A stretch of DNA of 64,000 nucleotides from Saprospiraceae bacterium (GTDB taxonomy: Bacteria; Bacteroidota; Bacteroidia; Chitinophagales; Saprospiraceae), in NCBI GenBank assembly GCA_020627705.1, contig JAHDGJ010000014.1:1-64000 (forward strand), in the 5' to 3' direction. Of this stretch, positions 50,952-60,881 are shown piece after piece. Position 1 is the first letter of the stretch, and every line of letters begins with the position of its first letter. The position numbers were made by a program, and so were the translations under genes. The notes under the pieces were generated by a model, which was not told the DNA's origin, ran no database searches, and was given only the letters and a program-made list of their open reading frames with translations.

Positions 50952-51905
50952 TTACTTTTTCAAGCCTATTTCTCTGAGCCTTTCGTCCAGATAATCTCCT
51001 GCAGTGATCGGATCATAATTTAAAGGTCTTTCATCAGTAATACAGGATTCTAAACAGGTTAAATCCATTTCTGCTCTTGGATGAAGAAAGAAAGGGATCG
51101 AAAGCCTAGGCACATGCCATTGCTCTTTGGGCGGATTAACAACCCTATGCGTAGTAGACTTGAGGTAATTATTAGTTAAGCGCTGAAGCATATCACCAAC
51201 ATTGATAACGATTTCATCTTCTTCTGGTGTGATATCTAACCATTCTCCAGCTGCATTTAAAAGTTGCAAACCACCTGCTGACGCTCCAACTAATAAAGTG
51301 ATTAAATTGATGTCTTCGTGTTGTTCGGCTCGAATAGCAGATCTTGGCTCTTCAGTAATAGGAGGGTAATGTATTGATCTTAGAATAGAAGTCCCATCAT
51401 TTATACGTTGATCAAAGTAGTTTTCTGGCAGATCTAAATACAGCGCAATGGCTTGTAATAAATGAGCACCCGAGGTTTCGAAGGCTTTGTAAAGTTCTTT
51501 ACCAAGTTTACTAAATTCTGGAGTTTCATCAACCCAAGGATTGTCTGGATAAAGTTCCTTTTTGGGATGGTCTTCATCTACGTATTGCCCCAGCTGAAAA
51601 AACTCTTTTAGGTCGGCAACTTGAGATTGTTTTGCATGTTCTTTGCCAAAGGAGGTAAACCCTCTTTGGCCGGCCATCCCTGCTATTTCGTATTTTTTCT
51701 TTGTACTAAAGGGAAGTGAAAAAAATGACTTTGAAGCAGAATAAAAACCTTCTACCAATTCTTTGGGAATGCCATGATTTACTACGCCAACAAAGCCTAC
51801 TTCGTGAAAAGCTTTACCGAGATCAGCGATAAATTTTCTTCGATCTTCTTCAGAGCCCTGTACAAATTTGGATAAATCTACAACTGGAATGTTTCGTTTG
51901 CTCAT
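50952..51905 (-). CDS. 2-oxoglutarate/Fe(II)-dependent oxygenase, isopenicillin N synthase family
   Basis: The product has 317 residues. The N-terminal DIOX_N-like part begins IPVVDLSKFVQG. The double-stranded beta-helix core has the iron ligands H and D in EQHEDINLITLL and the distal H in YLKSTTHRVV. The RLSIPFF motif binds 2-oxoglutarate's carboxylate. The family includes many oxygenases of small molecules; the substrate here is unknown. It precedes nothing in an obvious operon; gldB is upstream on the same strand, 51 bp away. Confidence 0.88.
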   Translation of the reverse strand: MSKRNIPVVDLSKFVQGSEEDRRKFIADLGKAFHEVGFVGVVNHGIPKELVEGFYSASKSFFSLPFSTKKKYEIAGMAGQRGFTSFGKEHAKQSQVADLKEFFQLGQYVDEDHPKKELYPDNPWVDETPEFSKLGKELYKAFETSGAHLLQAIALYLDLPENYFDQRINDGTSILRSIHYPPITEEPRSAIRAEQHEDINLITLLVGASAGGLQLLNAAGEWLDITPEEDEIVINVGDMLQRLTNNYLKSTTHRVVNPPKEQWHVPRLSIPFFLHPRAEMDLTCLESCITDERPLNYDPITAGDYLDERLREIGLKK

Positions 51906-51956
51906 TTTTAAAAATTTTACATTTAATTACTCGCAATTATTATACCATTGCGCCTT

Positions 51957-52967
51957 TTATTTTGCTGGTTTATATTTTGATTTTTTAAGTATCATTTGGG
52001 CATCATCCATAACAACTAATTCTTCTATTTTGGTTTCTGGAAATTTTTTCATGTATTGTTCTACAATTTTCCAGCCTATATAATTTGCTGTACGGCCAGG
52101 AGCACCTGGAGGCATCCCAGGAGAATGAGGACTGGGGTTAACATATTTCCCAATTTTTTGAGTATTGGATTCATAGAATAGTTTTTCCTTCAAGAAAAAG
52201 GCCCAAATTTCCAACTCATTGTCTTGAATCCAATCCCATTGCTTTTGAGTGTATTCCATAATGATGGTATCGGAAGCAAATGGAATGATTCTATCCATTA
52301 GATAGAGTTTTTTTCCATTGTAAATCATTTGATCTAATAAAGTGGTGCCTTTTGGCAAGGGGAGATGGTCTTCTAGTAGAAGTTCGATCAGTTTTTTGGG
52401 AAGGTGGTCTTTGTTAAAACTTCGTGTAAGATAATTGGAAAATGCTGGATTGTCTAAAGCTATGCTAGCATAGGGAAAGGTATTTCCAAGGAACATATCT
52501 AGACCAATTCCAACGAGGTTATTTTTGTTTTCATCCTCCATAAGGAACCTTTGATAAGCAAATCCCGAAACAATGGTATACACGTCGGGAACATCAATGG
52601 AGGGTAAGTAATGCTTTAGAAAACGGAAAGATTGATCCAGCTCTAGCTTGAGCTCATCCATATTGGCGAAAGCTATTTGACAAGTATCCATTAAATGCAA
52701 AAATTCTTTTTGAGATCGTATGGTATCAAATAATGCAGAAGGATTCGAATCTCTTTTAATGGGTATGATGTGTTTAAAAAATGTATCCGAAAAAGCAGGA
52801 TATTTTGACTCTAATTCTTCGATGGTCGAAGTCTTCATTTCTTGATCATAACGAATAATATCGTAATCCAATTCAATGCCTGAAACATCGGGTGTGTCAG
52901 GCATTTTGTCGTTTTGACACGAAATGATAAAAAACGAAAGCAACAATACTAAAAACCAATAACGCAT
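51957..52967 (-). CDS. gldB: Gliding motility lipoprotein GldB
   Basis: The product has 336 residues. The signal peptide ends in a lipobox (FFIISC, Cys17), so it is lipid-anchored. The diagnostic stretch SPGMPPGAPGRTANYIGWKI near the C-terminus and the GIGLDMFLGNTFPYA region match GldB, an essential partner of T9SS-dependent gliding in Flavobacteria, associated with the inner face of the envelope. Its presence is consistent with the T9SS substrates elsewhere in this window. The usual gldC neighbour is not adjacent here. Confidence 0.9.
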   Translation of the reverse strand: MRYWFLVLLLSFFIISCQNDKMPDTPDVSGIELDYDIIRYDQEMKTSTIEELESKYPAFSDTFFKHIIPIKRDSNPSALFDTIRSQKEFLHLMDTCQIAFANMDELKLELDQSFRFLKHYLPSIDVPDVYTIVSGFAYQRFLMEDENKNNLVGIGLDMFLGNTFPYASIALDNPAFSNYLTRSFNKDHLPKKLIELLLEDHLPLPKGTTLLDQMIYNGKKLYLMDRIIPFASDTIIMEYTQKQWDWIQDNELEIWAFFLKEKLFYESNTQKIGKYVNPSPHSPGMPPGAPGRTANYIGWKIVEQYMKKFPETKIEELVVMDDAQMILKKSKYKPAK

Positions 52968-53078
52968 TCTAAATCTCTTTTACTCAAACAAAATTACGAG
53001 GTTCTAACCCTTAATCTTTGAAAAAAATTGCCTAAGTATGTTTAAACTAAATAACTTGCTTTAGAAATTAAAAATCAA

Positions 53079-53933
53079 ATGGAAGGAATAGATACGGTTT
53101 GGATTGATGAGTTTATTGATAACGCGTTGTTTGAAGATGTAAGAGATGGTGATCACACTTCGCTGGCAACCATTCCAAAGGACAAAAGGGATAAGGCTAA
53201 GTTATTGGTTAAGGACGTTGGAGTTATTGCTGGAGTTGATTTGGCAAAAATGATCTTTGCGAAGGTTGATCCAGAATACCAATTTGAAGAATTGATCTCT
53301 GACGGGACGGTTATAAAAAAGGGTGACATTGCCTTTTATGTCGAATGTAATTCGAGAGCTCTTCTTATGGCTGAACGGCTCGTCTTAAATGCGATGCAAA
53401 GAATGTGCGGGATTGCCACCTTAAGTTATAGATTTAAAGTGGAGGTCGAAGGGATGGATGTTACCATTTTAGATACGCGAAAAACCACTCCATTGATTCG
53501 TCCGCTTGAAAAATGGGCCGTTAAAATCGGAGGATGTACTAATTATCGATTTGGATTGTATGATTGGATTATGATAAAAGACAACCACATTGATGCAAGT
53601 GGGGGAATTCAAGAAGCGATACTTAGTGCCAATAGATATTTAAAAGACAATGCTTTGGATCTTGGAATTACAGTAGAAGTAAGAAATTTGGTAGAACTGC
53701 ACAAGGTCTTAGAAGTAGGCCAGGTAACTCGCGTTATGCTTGATAATTTTGAATTGCCTTTGTTGGTTGAAGCCGTTGATACTATTGCAGGTAAGTTTGA
53801 AACTGAGGCTTCCGGTGGAGTGAATCTTCATACGGTACGAAAAATTGCAAAAACGGGAGTCAATTACATCTCTTCAGGAGCGCTAACTCACAGCGCAGGT
53901 AGTTTGGATTTAAGCTTAAAGGTTGTAAAGTAA
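53079..53933 (+). CDS. nadC: Nicotinate-nucleotide pyrophosphorylase (carboxylating)
   Basis: The product has 284 residues. It converts quinolinate and PRPP to nicotinate mononucleotide in NAD biosynthesis. Family motifs are EDVRDGDHTSLATI, RMCGIATLSYRF, LDTRKTTPLIRPLEKWAVKIGGCTNYRFGLYD (cores LDTRKTTPLIRPLEKWAV and GGCTNYRFGLYD), IKDNHIDASGG and EASGGVNLHTVRKIA. nadA and nadB are not nearby. A GCTCCGAAAC/GTTTCGGAGC hairpin follows 10 bp after the stop. Confidence 0.95.
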   Translation: MEGIDTVWIDEFIDNALFEDVRDGDHTSLATIPKDKRDKAKLLVKDVGVIAGVDLAKMIFAKVDPEYQFEELISDGTVIKKGDIAFYVECNSRALLMAERLVLNAMQRMCGIATLSYRFKVEVEGMDVTILDTRKTTPLIRPLEKWAVKIGGCTNYRFGLYDWIMIKDNHIDASGGIQEAILSANRYLKDNALDLGITVEVRNLVELHKVLEVGQVTRVMLDNFELPLLVEAVDTIAGKFETEASGGVNLHTVRKIAKTGVNYISSGALTHSAGSLDLSLKVVK

Positions 53934-53943
53934 AAAAGCATCC

Positions 53944-53969
53944 GCTCCGAAACTGTTAGGTTTCGGAGC
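53944..53969. terminator. Hairpin between nadC and a convergent small gene
   Basis: GCTCCGAAAC and GTTTCGGAGC form a perfect 10-bp stem with a 6-nt loop. On the minus strand it is followed, after GGATGC, by a T run; on the plus strand no T run follows. It therefore more likely ends the minus-strand small gene, though it may serve both. Confidence 0.55.
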
Positions 53970-53998
53970 ATTGAAAGCCTTTCATAAAGTGTTCTACT

Positions 53999-54106
53999 CT
54001 ATAAGCCAGGATATGTAAAAATCATGAAACTGAGTAATGCGCCGATAACGATCAGAGCCGTCCATAAACGGACATCTTTTTTGATGTCTTCGTCTTCTTT
54101 GTACAT
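53999..54106 (-). CDS. Small single-pass membrane protein, 35 aa
   Basis: ATG at 54106 to TAG at 53999. The translation starts MYKEDEDIKKDVRLWT, continues ALIVIGALLSFMIF and ends TYPGL. The acidic and basic N-terminus followed by one helix is a typical small inner-membrane protein layout. It is followed by a hairpin and T run. It is too short for standard gene callers. Function unknown; a small subunit or regulator of a membrane complex would be a guess. Confidence 0.5.
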   Translation of the reverse strand: MYKEDEDIKKDVRLWTALIVIGALLSFMIFTYPGL

Positions 54107-54433
54107 GAAAAGTTGTTTTGGTTACAGTGTTGGTTTTATACATATCCACTTCTTTAAGTAGTTAATAGAAAGTCGGTTCGTCATCCGACATTCAGTAATA
54201 AACTAAAACAATACCATCAGAATTTATTGTAATGTGTCTATTATACCCTTATGTACCCACGGACAAATGGTAAGAAGCATATGGATCTAAAAGAAAAGTA
54301 TATGCTTATGAAAACGACACCCTTATATATTATACAAATAGATTATTTGCATAATGGATTATAATTTGACTACTTATAAAATACCATAAAACTTTAGACG
54401 GCTCTTTTTGAGGATTGTTTTTTCGACAAGGGG
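54107..54433. other. Noncoding region, no gene recognised
   Basis: About 330 bp of AT-rich sequence upstream of the 35-aa gene and downstream of pyrD. I see only a short GTCGG/CCGAC hairpin (about 54172-54189) and AT-rich direct words; no convincing promoter box, tRNA or coding frame. Confidence 0.5.
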
Positions 54434-55459
54434 TTAGACCAAGGCTTTTTTAATTTTTTTGATCAAACCTGGTCCTTCGTATACCATGCCGCTATATATC
54501 TGAATCAAAGACGCACCAGCTTCCATTTTTTCTTTAGCGTCTTGTCCGTTTTTGATGCCACCAACTCCAACAATTGGGAAGGCTCCTTTGCTCTTTTTAT
54601 GCAAATAAGAAATAACCTCCGTGGCTCTCTTGGTCAGTGCAGCTCCACTAAGCCCGCCATTGCCAATGTTGCGCACTGTTTCCTCAGCCGTAGTTAGCTT
54701 GGAGCGATCAATGGTGGTATTTGTTGCAATTAAACCGTCCAGTTTAGTGGCCGCCATTATGTCAACAATATCATCTAATTGACCATCGGTCAGATCTGGT
54801 GCAATTTTAAGTAAAATAGGTTTTTGATTCTCGTATTGATTTCTGTGTTGGATCAAGCGATTTAAAAGGGCCATCAAAGGTTCTTTTTCTTGAAGCGCTC
54901 TTAGATTGGGTGTGTTTGGCGAGCTTACATTAACCACAAAGTAATCCACATGATCATAAAGTGCCTTAAAGCAAATCAAATAATCATTTACTGCCTCGGC
55001 ATTAGGAGTAGTTTTGTTTTTTCCAATATTCCCTCCAATAATTACATCTGTTTTGGGACGGTTTTTAAGCCGCTCAACCATTGCTTCAACTCCGTCATTG
55101 TTAAATCCCATTCTGTTTATTAGAGACTCATCTTTGGGTAATCGAAACAACCTGGGTTGAGGATTCCCTTTTTGAGGTTTAGGAGTAACTGTACCAATTT
55201 CGATAAATCCAAAACCCAAATTTGACATTTCACGAAAGTATTTTCCATCTTTATCAAATCCAGCGGCTAAACCTATGGGGTTTTTAAAGTGCAAACCAAA
55301 TACTGTCTTATGTAGCTTTTTGTTTTCATATTTAAAAACACTATTTATCATACTGCCCAATAATGGAACTCTACTTACCGACTTATAAAGACGTGTTGTT
55401 AAATGATGTGCTTTTTCGGCACTCATTAAAAACAGAATAGGCTTTAAGACTTTGTACAC
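54434..55459 (-). CDS. pyrD: Dihydroorotate dehydrogenase (quinone), class 2
   Basis: The product has 341 residues, class 2 length. It oxidises dihydroorotate to orotate with a membrane quinone, the fourth step of pyrimidine synthesis. The N-terminal amphipathic helix ([20 protein letters not shown]) docks to the membrane. FMN-binding motifs [52 protein letters not shown] and [12 protein letters not shown] are present, and the class 2 catalytic Ser is in NVSSPNT. The start is GTG: an in-frame TAA four codons earlier and no ATG between. It closes the minus-strand operon with GT117, RpiB and the M28 peptidase. Confidence 0.95.
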   Translation of the reverse strand: MYKVLKPILFLMSAEKAHHLTTRLYKSVSRVPLLGSMINSVFKYENKKLHKTVFGLHFKNPIGLAAGFDKDGKYFREMSNLGFGFIEIGTVTPKPQKGNPQPRLFRLPKDESLINRMGFNNDGVEAMVERLKNRPKTDVIIGGNIGKNKTTPNAEAVNDYLICFKALYDHVDYFVVNVSSPNTPNLRALQEKEPLMALLNRLIQHRNQYENQKPILLKIAPDLTDGQLDDIVDIMAATKLDGLIATNTTIDRSKLTTAEETVRNIGNGGLSGAALTKRATEVISYLHKKSKGAFPIVGVGGIKNGQDAKEKMEAGASLIQIYSGMVYEGPGLIKKIKKALV

Positions 55460-55471
55460 GTTATTTTTTAA

Positions 55472-57058
55472 TTAGGGCTTGCCGTCAACTAAAATTCTTT
55501 GGTCTCTGTTTGCCAGTTCCCATGTGGTATGAAAGATCATTCTTGCTACATTTTCCATTTTGTCAAACAAGATTTTTTCAGCAGTATCGGTGGACATGTG
55601 GTAATCTTCATGAACACCAGAAAAGTAGAAAATCGCAGGTATTCCTTTTTCGGCAAAATTATAATGATCCGATCTAAAATAGTATCGATTGGGATCGCTC
55701 TCTGAGTTGTATGTATAATCTAGAATTAATTGACTATACGTTGCATTCATATTTTCATTGATTCGATGCAGATCAGTGCTTAGTCGGTCCGAACCAATGA
55801 CATAAATATAGTTGGGGTTGTCTTTGTACGTTTGATCCACTCGGCCAATCATATCAACGTTTACATTGGCAACAGTGTTTGCAAGAGGGAATATTGGATT
55901 TTCGGCATAATACTTTGAACCCAACAAACCCTTTTCTTCACCAGTCACATGTAAGAAGAGAATGGACCTTCTAGGCCCATGACCATCTTTCTTGGCTTGT
56001 ACAAATGCTTCAGCCATTTCCATAACTGCGGAAGTGCCAGACGCATTGTCATCTGCACCATTATATACATCGTCTCCTTTTTTGCCTATGTGATCGTAAT
56101 GCGCAGAGACAACAATAACTTCATCTTTTTTGTCACTCCCTTCTACGTAGCCCAAAACATTTTTTCCCTTTAACTCTTTAGCATTTTTCGCGTTATTCAC
56201 AGACAAAAATGTTTTGAATTTGACGGCCTTTGGTTTCTTGTTTTTTAGTGCTTTATCTCGAGCTTTAATAATTTTCTTTTTGCTCTTACCCCATAGTTTT
56301 TCAGCAACTTCAGCGGAAATATATATGTGATTCGCTTCATTTAATGGTTGAGTATTGGCCTTTCCTAATTTAATGGATGGTCCCAATAATAGCCTACGAT
56401 TTTTACCCAAAAGATCTTTGATGTTATTGGCAATGACCAGAACAAATTTTGCTCCCTTCGCTTTGGCCAAGCTTAATTTTTTTTGAATATCCCATTCTTG
56501 GTCCAAATCCACACCACCGGGTAAACCTTCATAAATCATAACTACCTTGTTGTTGATCTTAGCCTTGCGGTAATCATCATACTTGGTGTCTTGTAGGCCA
56601 TATCCCAAAAAGATAATTTCATTCGTTTGCAGAGGGCCCATTGCTTCATTTCTTGTTGGGAAAGCTAAGTAATCCCATAAATGCCGATAAGCGGATTGAT
56701 TTACAACAAGTTGGGTTTCAGTCCAACTGTTCCAATGAAATTGAACATTTTGGAAATGAGAATTATCCTCACCTATTTTACTTGTATTTAGATCATTATA
56801 GTATTCATTAATGAATTGAGCAGCCCTTTCGTTTCCTGGATAGCCCGTCTCTCTTCCTTCAAATTCATCTGAGGCTAGAACCGTTAGCAATTCTTTCATT
56901 TCAGCAGCAGTGATGGAGTTGGCGGCCTTTACCGATGGGTCATTTTCGTCAGTAACTATGGCTTTGTTCGTGTCTGGAAATTTTATACTGCTTATGTATT
57001 GGGCATTAATCTGAAAGCCCATCATCAGAAATAAGGTTATTAAAATCGAGTATTTCAT
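55472..57058 (-). CDS. Secreted M28-family zinc peptidase
   Basis: The product has 528 residues from the ATG at 57058; a start six codons earlier would overlap rpiB. A signal peptide is present (ILITLFLMMGFQINAQ). A protease-associated-like insert (about 110-260) precedes the M28 domain. Zinc ligands and catalytic residues are in VSAHYDHIG, YNGADDNASGTSAVMEMAEA, TGEEKGLLGSKYYAE, NVDMIGRVD and SDHYNFAEKGIPAIFYFSG. It is a periplasmic or extracellular aminopeptidase-type enzyme, 11 bp downstream of rpiB in the operon. Confidence 0.9.
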   Translation of the reverse strand: MKYSILITLFLMMGFQINAQYISSIKFPDTNKAIVTDENDPSVKAANSITAAEMKELLTVLASDEFEGRETGYPGNERAAQFINEYYNDLNTSKIGEDNSHFQNVQFHWNSWTETQLVVNQSAYRHLWDYLAFPTRNEAMGPLQTNEIIFLGYGLQDTKYDDYRKAKINNKVVMIYEGLPGGVDLDQEWDIQKKLSLAKAKGAKFVLVIANNIKDLLGKNRRLLLGPSIKLGKANTQPLNEANHIYISAEVAEKLWGKSKKKIIKARDKALKNKKPKAVKFKTFLSVNNAKNAKELKGKNVLGYVEGSDKKDEVIVVSAHYDHIGKKGDDVYNGADDNASGTSAVMEMAEAFVQAKKDGHGPRRSILFLHVTGEEKGLLGSKYYAENPIFPLANTVANVNVDMIGRVDQTYKDNPNYIYVIGSDRLSTDLHRINENMNATYSQLILDYTYNSESDPNRYYFRSDHYNFAEKGIPAIFYFSGVHEDYHMSTDTAEKILFDKMENVARMIFHTTWELANRDQRILVDGKP

Positions 57059-57069
57059 TTGTACGTATT

Positions 57070-57504
57070 CTAGCAATTTGAAATTTTATTAACTCTTCGA
57101 GCGTGTCTGCCGCCTTCAAAAGATGTTTTAAGAAAAGTAGAAACAATAATCGAAGCCATTCTGCGGCTAATAAATCGGGCGGGCAGAGAAACGATGTTGG
57201 CGTCATTGTGCTGGCGAGCCAATACTGCCAAGGATTGTTTCCAACAAATCGCGGCTCGAACATTTGGATATTTATTGGCTGTCATAGAAACACCATTTGC
57301 ACTGCCACAAATCAAAATCCCTTTTTCTACTTTCTGCTCATTTACCAATTTGGCTACAGGATGGACAAAATCTGGATAATCTACAGATTGGGTAGAATGT
57401 GTCCCTAGATCTAAAACGTCATATCCTTTACTACTTAATGATCGTTTAAGCATTTCTTTATACTCAAAACCGGCATGATCACAGCCAATAGCAATTTTTA
57501 TCAT
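57070..57504 (-). CDS. rpiB: Ribose 5-phosphate isomerase B
   Basis: The product has 144 residues. It interconverts ribose 5-phosphate and ribulose 5-phosphate. Family motifs are IGCDHAGFEYK, LDLGTHSTQSVDYPDF, ICGSANGVSMTANKYPNVRAAICW (cores GILICGSANGVSMTANK and RAAICW) and RQHNDANIVSLPARF. The catalytic Cys is in ILICGSANG. Its start overlaps the GT117 stop by 4 bp (ATGA), so the two are coupled. Confidence 0.95.
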   Translation of the reverse strand: MIKIAIGCDHAGFEYKEMLKRSLSSKGYDVLDLGTHSTQSVDYPDFVHPVAKLVNEQKVEKGILICGSANGVSMTANKYPNVRAAICWKQSLAVLARQHNDANIVSLPARFISRRMASIIVSTFLKTSFEGGRHARRVNKISNC

Positions 57505-60500
57505 TGAGGAGATTGTCTTAAACTTCTAAAATCGTATTCTCTAAATTTCTCTTTAATGCCAGCGGCATATTCCTGATCTTCTAACTTATCGACACCTTGA
57601 AGAAGGTCATTTATAGCTCTAAAGGTTAATCTTAAATCTGTATCGAAGCTGCTTCTAACATTATCATCGAGTGTATTAAAGAAGGTGATCCTTTCGTCTG
57701 TATCTTTTTCCAGAATTTCAAAATGTTTTCTTCCTTCAGTTACATTTCCTGTCTGTAATAAAACATCAATAAATGGATAAACGGTAGCGTCGTACGGGAA
57801 ATTATGATGTGGAAAAGCCGCAAAATATTTATTAGCGATATCAGCAGCTCTTGCATTATCGCCTTTTTTGATTAGTTCTTCTGTCGCACGTACCATGACC
57901 ATTTTCATTGCTTGCACTTCCGCAGCATAGCTCTTATTGATATAGGTCTTTTCTTTATCAAAATTGCCCCATTTCCATTTATTCATAATGTTGTCATATG
58001 CTTTATCTACATCCATGCTTCCACTTCCGTAAATAAACATTCTGTCTTGAGGGCCTCGATTTTTTGTAGGTACCACCTTGAGACCTAAACCTTGAAGCTC
58101 CATATAATCATTTAGACCCATGAGCTTTTCGTTTTTACATGTAACTGCAAAGTAGATTGGGCGGTCATAAAGGTTGGAGCAAATAATATCCATAATCGCC
58201 AACTCATCTTTGGTATAAAAGTTTCCATTAAACGAAAACTCAAGGCGATCTACAATTGTACTGTCATTAGGACTAACAAGGCCATTGGAAATAGCTTTTT
58301 GCTTATCTATTGGCAGGTAGTATTTTTTTGTCGTTGCGATATGCTGAACTGACCCCGTTGTTGTAGGGAAGGCATTTCGTCGAGACTCTATGAAATTGAA
58401 TTCTTGAAAAATATTTTTGGGTGTCAAGAGGGCAGGGCTGTTGTCCGTCTTGCGCGCCATATCATAGAAAAACAATTGATTGTTGTTTCTACCACGATAC
58501 GTTTCGGTACTGAGACTTAATTTAATCGGAGGAGAATCATTGACCTTATTTCTTAGCTTTTCTATATACCAATCGACTTGAATCAAACTCAAGTTTACAA
58601 CTCTTACATCTCGACGAATTCCTTCTACTTCTTGGGCATACCACACAGGGTAGGTGTCATTATCTCCATAAGTAAAGATGATCGCGTTGGGTTCGCAAGA
58701 TTCTAGGAAGTTTGCGGCGTAATCTCTCGTCGCATAATGTCCTCTTCTGCTGTGGTCATCAAAATTTTGCGTCAGCATAATCATTGGGGCACTCAGCGCC
58801 AATGCAAAACCAATTATGGCAGGCGTCGGACCTGATATTTTTTCTTTTAGCATGGAGTAAATAGCGACCACGGCCATCCCAATCCAAATACAAAAAGTAA
58901 ATATTGAACCTGCCAAAACGTAATCTCTTTCTCGAGGTTCTTGAGGCGGTTGATTGGAATACAGAATAATACCAATACCCGTGATTAAAAACAAAACCAA
59001 CAAAGCAGAAAAGTCTTTAGATCTTTTATAGAGATGAAAGAAAAACCCAAAGAACCCAAAAAGAAACGGCAAAAAGTAATAGTGATTTTCTGCTTGATCT
59101 TTCATGGATTCAGGCATAAGGCTATCGTCAAATAGTCGATTGCTATCTACAAAAGAAAATCCTGACTCCCAATTTCCATCACTAACATCCCAAGGGAAAA
59201 ATCCTTGTTCCCCATTTTGACGTCCTACAAAATTCCACATGAAATATCTGCCATACATGTACTTTATTTGGTACTGCCAAAAATACTTGAGGTTATAACC
59301 CATGCCCGGTCTTCCCCTGGGAACTTTGCCGTTATAGACGTATTCTCTCCAAGCTTCATGAAGAGGCTCCCTATCCGTATGTCCAATCCTAGGGAAAAGA
59401 ATTTTGTCTTTTTGGTTATAGACATAGGTTAGTTTTTCATCTGTGATTTCATATTTATCTCCAACTCTTCCATATCTATCTTCTCGAAGTGTTTTTTCTG
59501 GAACTGGTTTTGCGTGATATTTTGGTCCATAGAGTAATGGCCGTTCTCCGTATTGTTCTCTGTTGAGATAAGGCAACAAACGCATTGCATCACTTGGCGT
59601 GTTCATATTTATGGGCGTATCGGCATTTGCCCGAATAGGCACTACACCTAAAGTAGAAAATCCGATAACGGTCATGGCTAATGCCATGGTAATAAGCTGA
59701 AGGTGATAATTTTTATACGAATGCGAAAGCTTAAATAAGCCAAACAAGATAGCGAAAACGATAAGCAGCGTAGGAATTAAACCAGAATGAATAGGCATTC
59801 CTAAAGAATTGACAACAAAGAGCTCTAAGTTTTTCCAAGTGGTTGGAATCCCCGCGATAATCCCTTTCATCACCAATGCTATAGCCATAACGCCTAAAAC
59901 TAAACTAAGTCCCATTCCAAGGAAGGAAGCTTTTTTAGATTTTTTAAAATAGTAGAGCAAAGCAATGGCGGGAAAGGTTAGAATACTAAGTAAGTGAACA
60001 CCAATAGAAAGTCCCGCACAATAAGCTGCTGCAATGATCCAACGATCCGCTTTTTTCGAATCTGGTAAGAAATAAAACTTGGTTGAAGCCCAAAAAGTAA
60101 GAGCTGTAAAAAAGGTTGACATAGCATACACTTCGCCTTCCACAGCCGAAAACCAAATCGAAGTGGCAAAAGCGGTGGCCAATCCTCCAACAATTCCAGC
60201 TCCAGATAAGGCTAGGCGGTCCCCTAAAGTAGTTTCTTCAGATCTTCCAGAAATTACAAGCTTCCCAAACATCATGGTAATCCAACAAACAAGGGCAGCT
60301 GTTAGTGCAGTAAAGAATCCCGACATAAGGTTGACTGCAAAAGCAATATGAGTCGGATTGTCAGAAAAGACTTCTGCAATCCAAGTAAACATTCTACCTA
60401 TTAACATAAACAGCGGTGCCCCTGGAGGGTGTACCACTTCCAATTTATAAGCAGCTAATATAAATTCACCACAATCCCAAAGACTGCCACTTGATTCGGC

Positions 60501-60578
60501 AGAAAAGAAATAGACGATGAAAGAGATCAAGAAAACCAACAAGCCAGAGATTCTGGAAGCACCTTTCAGATTATTCAT
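57501..60578 (-). CDS. GT117 family glycosyltransferase (DUF2723), large polytopic membrane protein
   Basis: The product has 1025 residues. The N-terminal half has about 11-13 membrane helices with the DUF2723 signature SAESSGSLWDCGEFILAAYK and VVHPPGAPLFMLIGRM. This is the catalytic loop region shared with protein O-mannosyltransferases and TMEM260. A soluble C-terminal part (from about 640) contains FTYGDNDTYPVWYAQEV and a helical end. It probably transfers a sugar from a polyprenyl donor to exported proteins; in Bacteroidota this family is common next to other envelope genes. A TTAATACGTT word lies 14 bp before the start. First gene of the operon with rpiB, M28 and pyrD. Confidence 0.88.
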   Translation of the reverse strand: MNNLKGASRISGLLVFLISFIVYFFSAESSGSLWDCGEFILAAYKLEVVHPPGAPLFMLIGRMFTWIAEVFSDNPTHIAFAVNLMSGFFTALTAALVCWITMMFGKLVISGRSEETTLGDRLALSGAGIVGGLATAFATSIWFSAVEGEVYAMSTFFTALTFWASTKFYFLPDSKKADRWIIAAAYCAGLSIGVHLLSILTFPAIALLYYFKKSKKASFLGMGLSLVLGVMAIALVMKGIIAGIPTTWKNLELFVVNSLGMPIHSGLIPTLLIVFAILFGLFKLSHSYKNYHLQLITMALAMTVIGFSTLGVVPIRANADTPINMNTPSDAMRLLPYLNREQYGERPLLYGPKYHAKPVPEKTLREDRYGRVGDKYEITDEKLTYVYNQKDKILFPRIGHTDREPLHEAWREYVYNGKVPRGRPGMGYNLKYFWQYQIKYMYGRYFMWNFVGRQNGEQGFFPWDVSDGNWESGFSFVDSNRLFDDSLMPESMKDQAENHYYFLPFLFGFFGFFFHLYKRSKDFSALLVLFLITGIGIILYSNQPPQEPRERDYVLAGSIFTFCIWIGMAVVAIYSMLKEKISGPTPAIIGFALALSAPMIMLTQNFDDHSRRGHYATRDYAANFLESCEPNAIIFTYGDNDTYPVWYAQEVEGIRRDVRVVNLSLIQVDWYIEKLRNKVNDSPPIKLSLSTETYRGRNNNQLFFYDMARKTDNSPALLTPKNIFQEFNFIESRRNAFPTTTGSVQHIATTKKYYLPIDKQKAISNGLVSPNDSTIVDRLEFSFNGNFYTKDELAIMDIICSNLYDRPIYFAVTCKNEKLMGLNDYMELQGLGLKVVPTKNRGPQDRMFIYGSGSMDVDKAYDNIMNKWKWGNFDKEKTYINKSYAAEVQAMKMVMVRATEELIKKGDNARAADIANKYFAAFPHHNFPYDATVYPFIDVLLQTGNVTEGRKHFEILEKDTDERITFFNTLDDNVRSSFDTDLRLTFRAINDLLQGVDKLEDQEYAAGIKEKFREYDFRSLRQSPQ

Positions 60579-60758
60579 AGATTAATACGTTACGGGCTCT
60601 TTTAAAAATGCTAAAGGTAATTATATATAGTGTACAGTTATTACTCCGAATTAACGTAAATCAATAAATAGAATTGTATTTGGAGCAATTTGGTCGAAAA
60701 AAGGCCAAATAAGCCATTAATTTGAATCGTATTATTTTCGTATTGAATATAGTACAGC

Positions 60759-60881
60759 ATGAAATTTATTTTTTGGGGAATTGTTGCTTTTTTGGCATAC
60801 CGCTTTTACATCGGTCAAAAAAGTATTTCTGATGCATCGGATGAGTCAACGGAGTATACAGATTACGAAGAATTAGATTAA
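60759..60881 (+). CDS. Small membrane protein, 40 aa, coupled to the pseudouridine synthase gene
   Basis: ATG at 60759 to TAA at 60879-60881; the last base of the stop is the first base of the next gene's ATG (TAATG). The translation starts MKFIFWGIVAFLAYRFYIGQ, followed by an acidic tail (SISDASDESTEYTDYEELD). One hydrophobic helix and an acidic cytoplasmic tail are predicted. It might be a very short relative of DUF4834-type small proteins, but this is only an impression. The tight coupling supports it being a real gene. Confidence 0.6.
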   Translation: MKFIFWGIVAFLAYRFYIGQKSISDASDESTEYTDYEELD

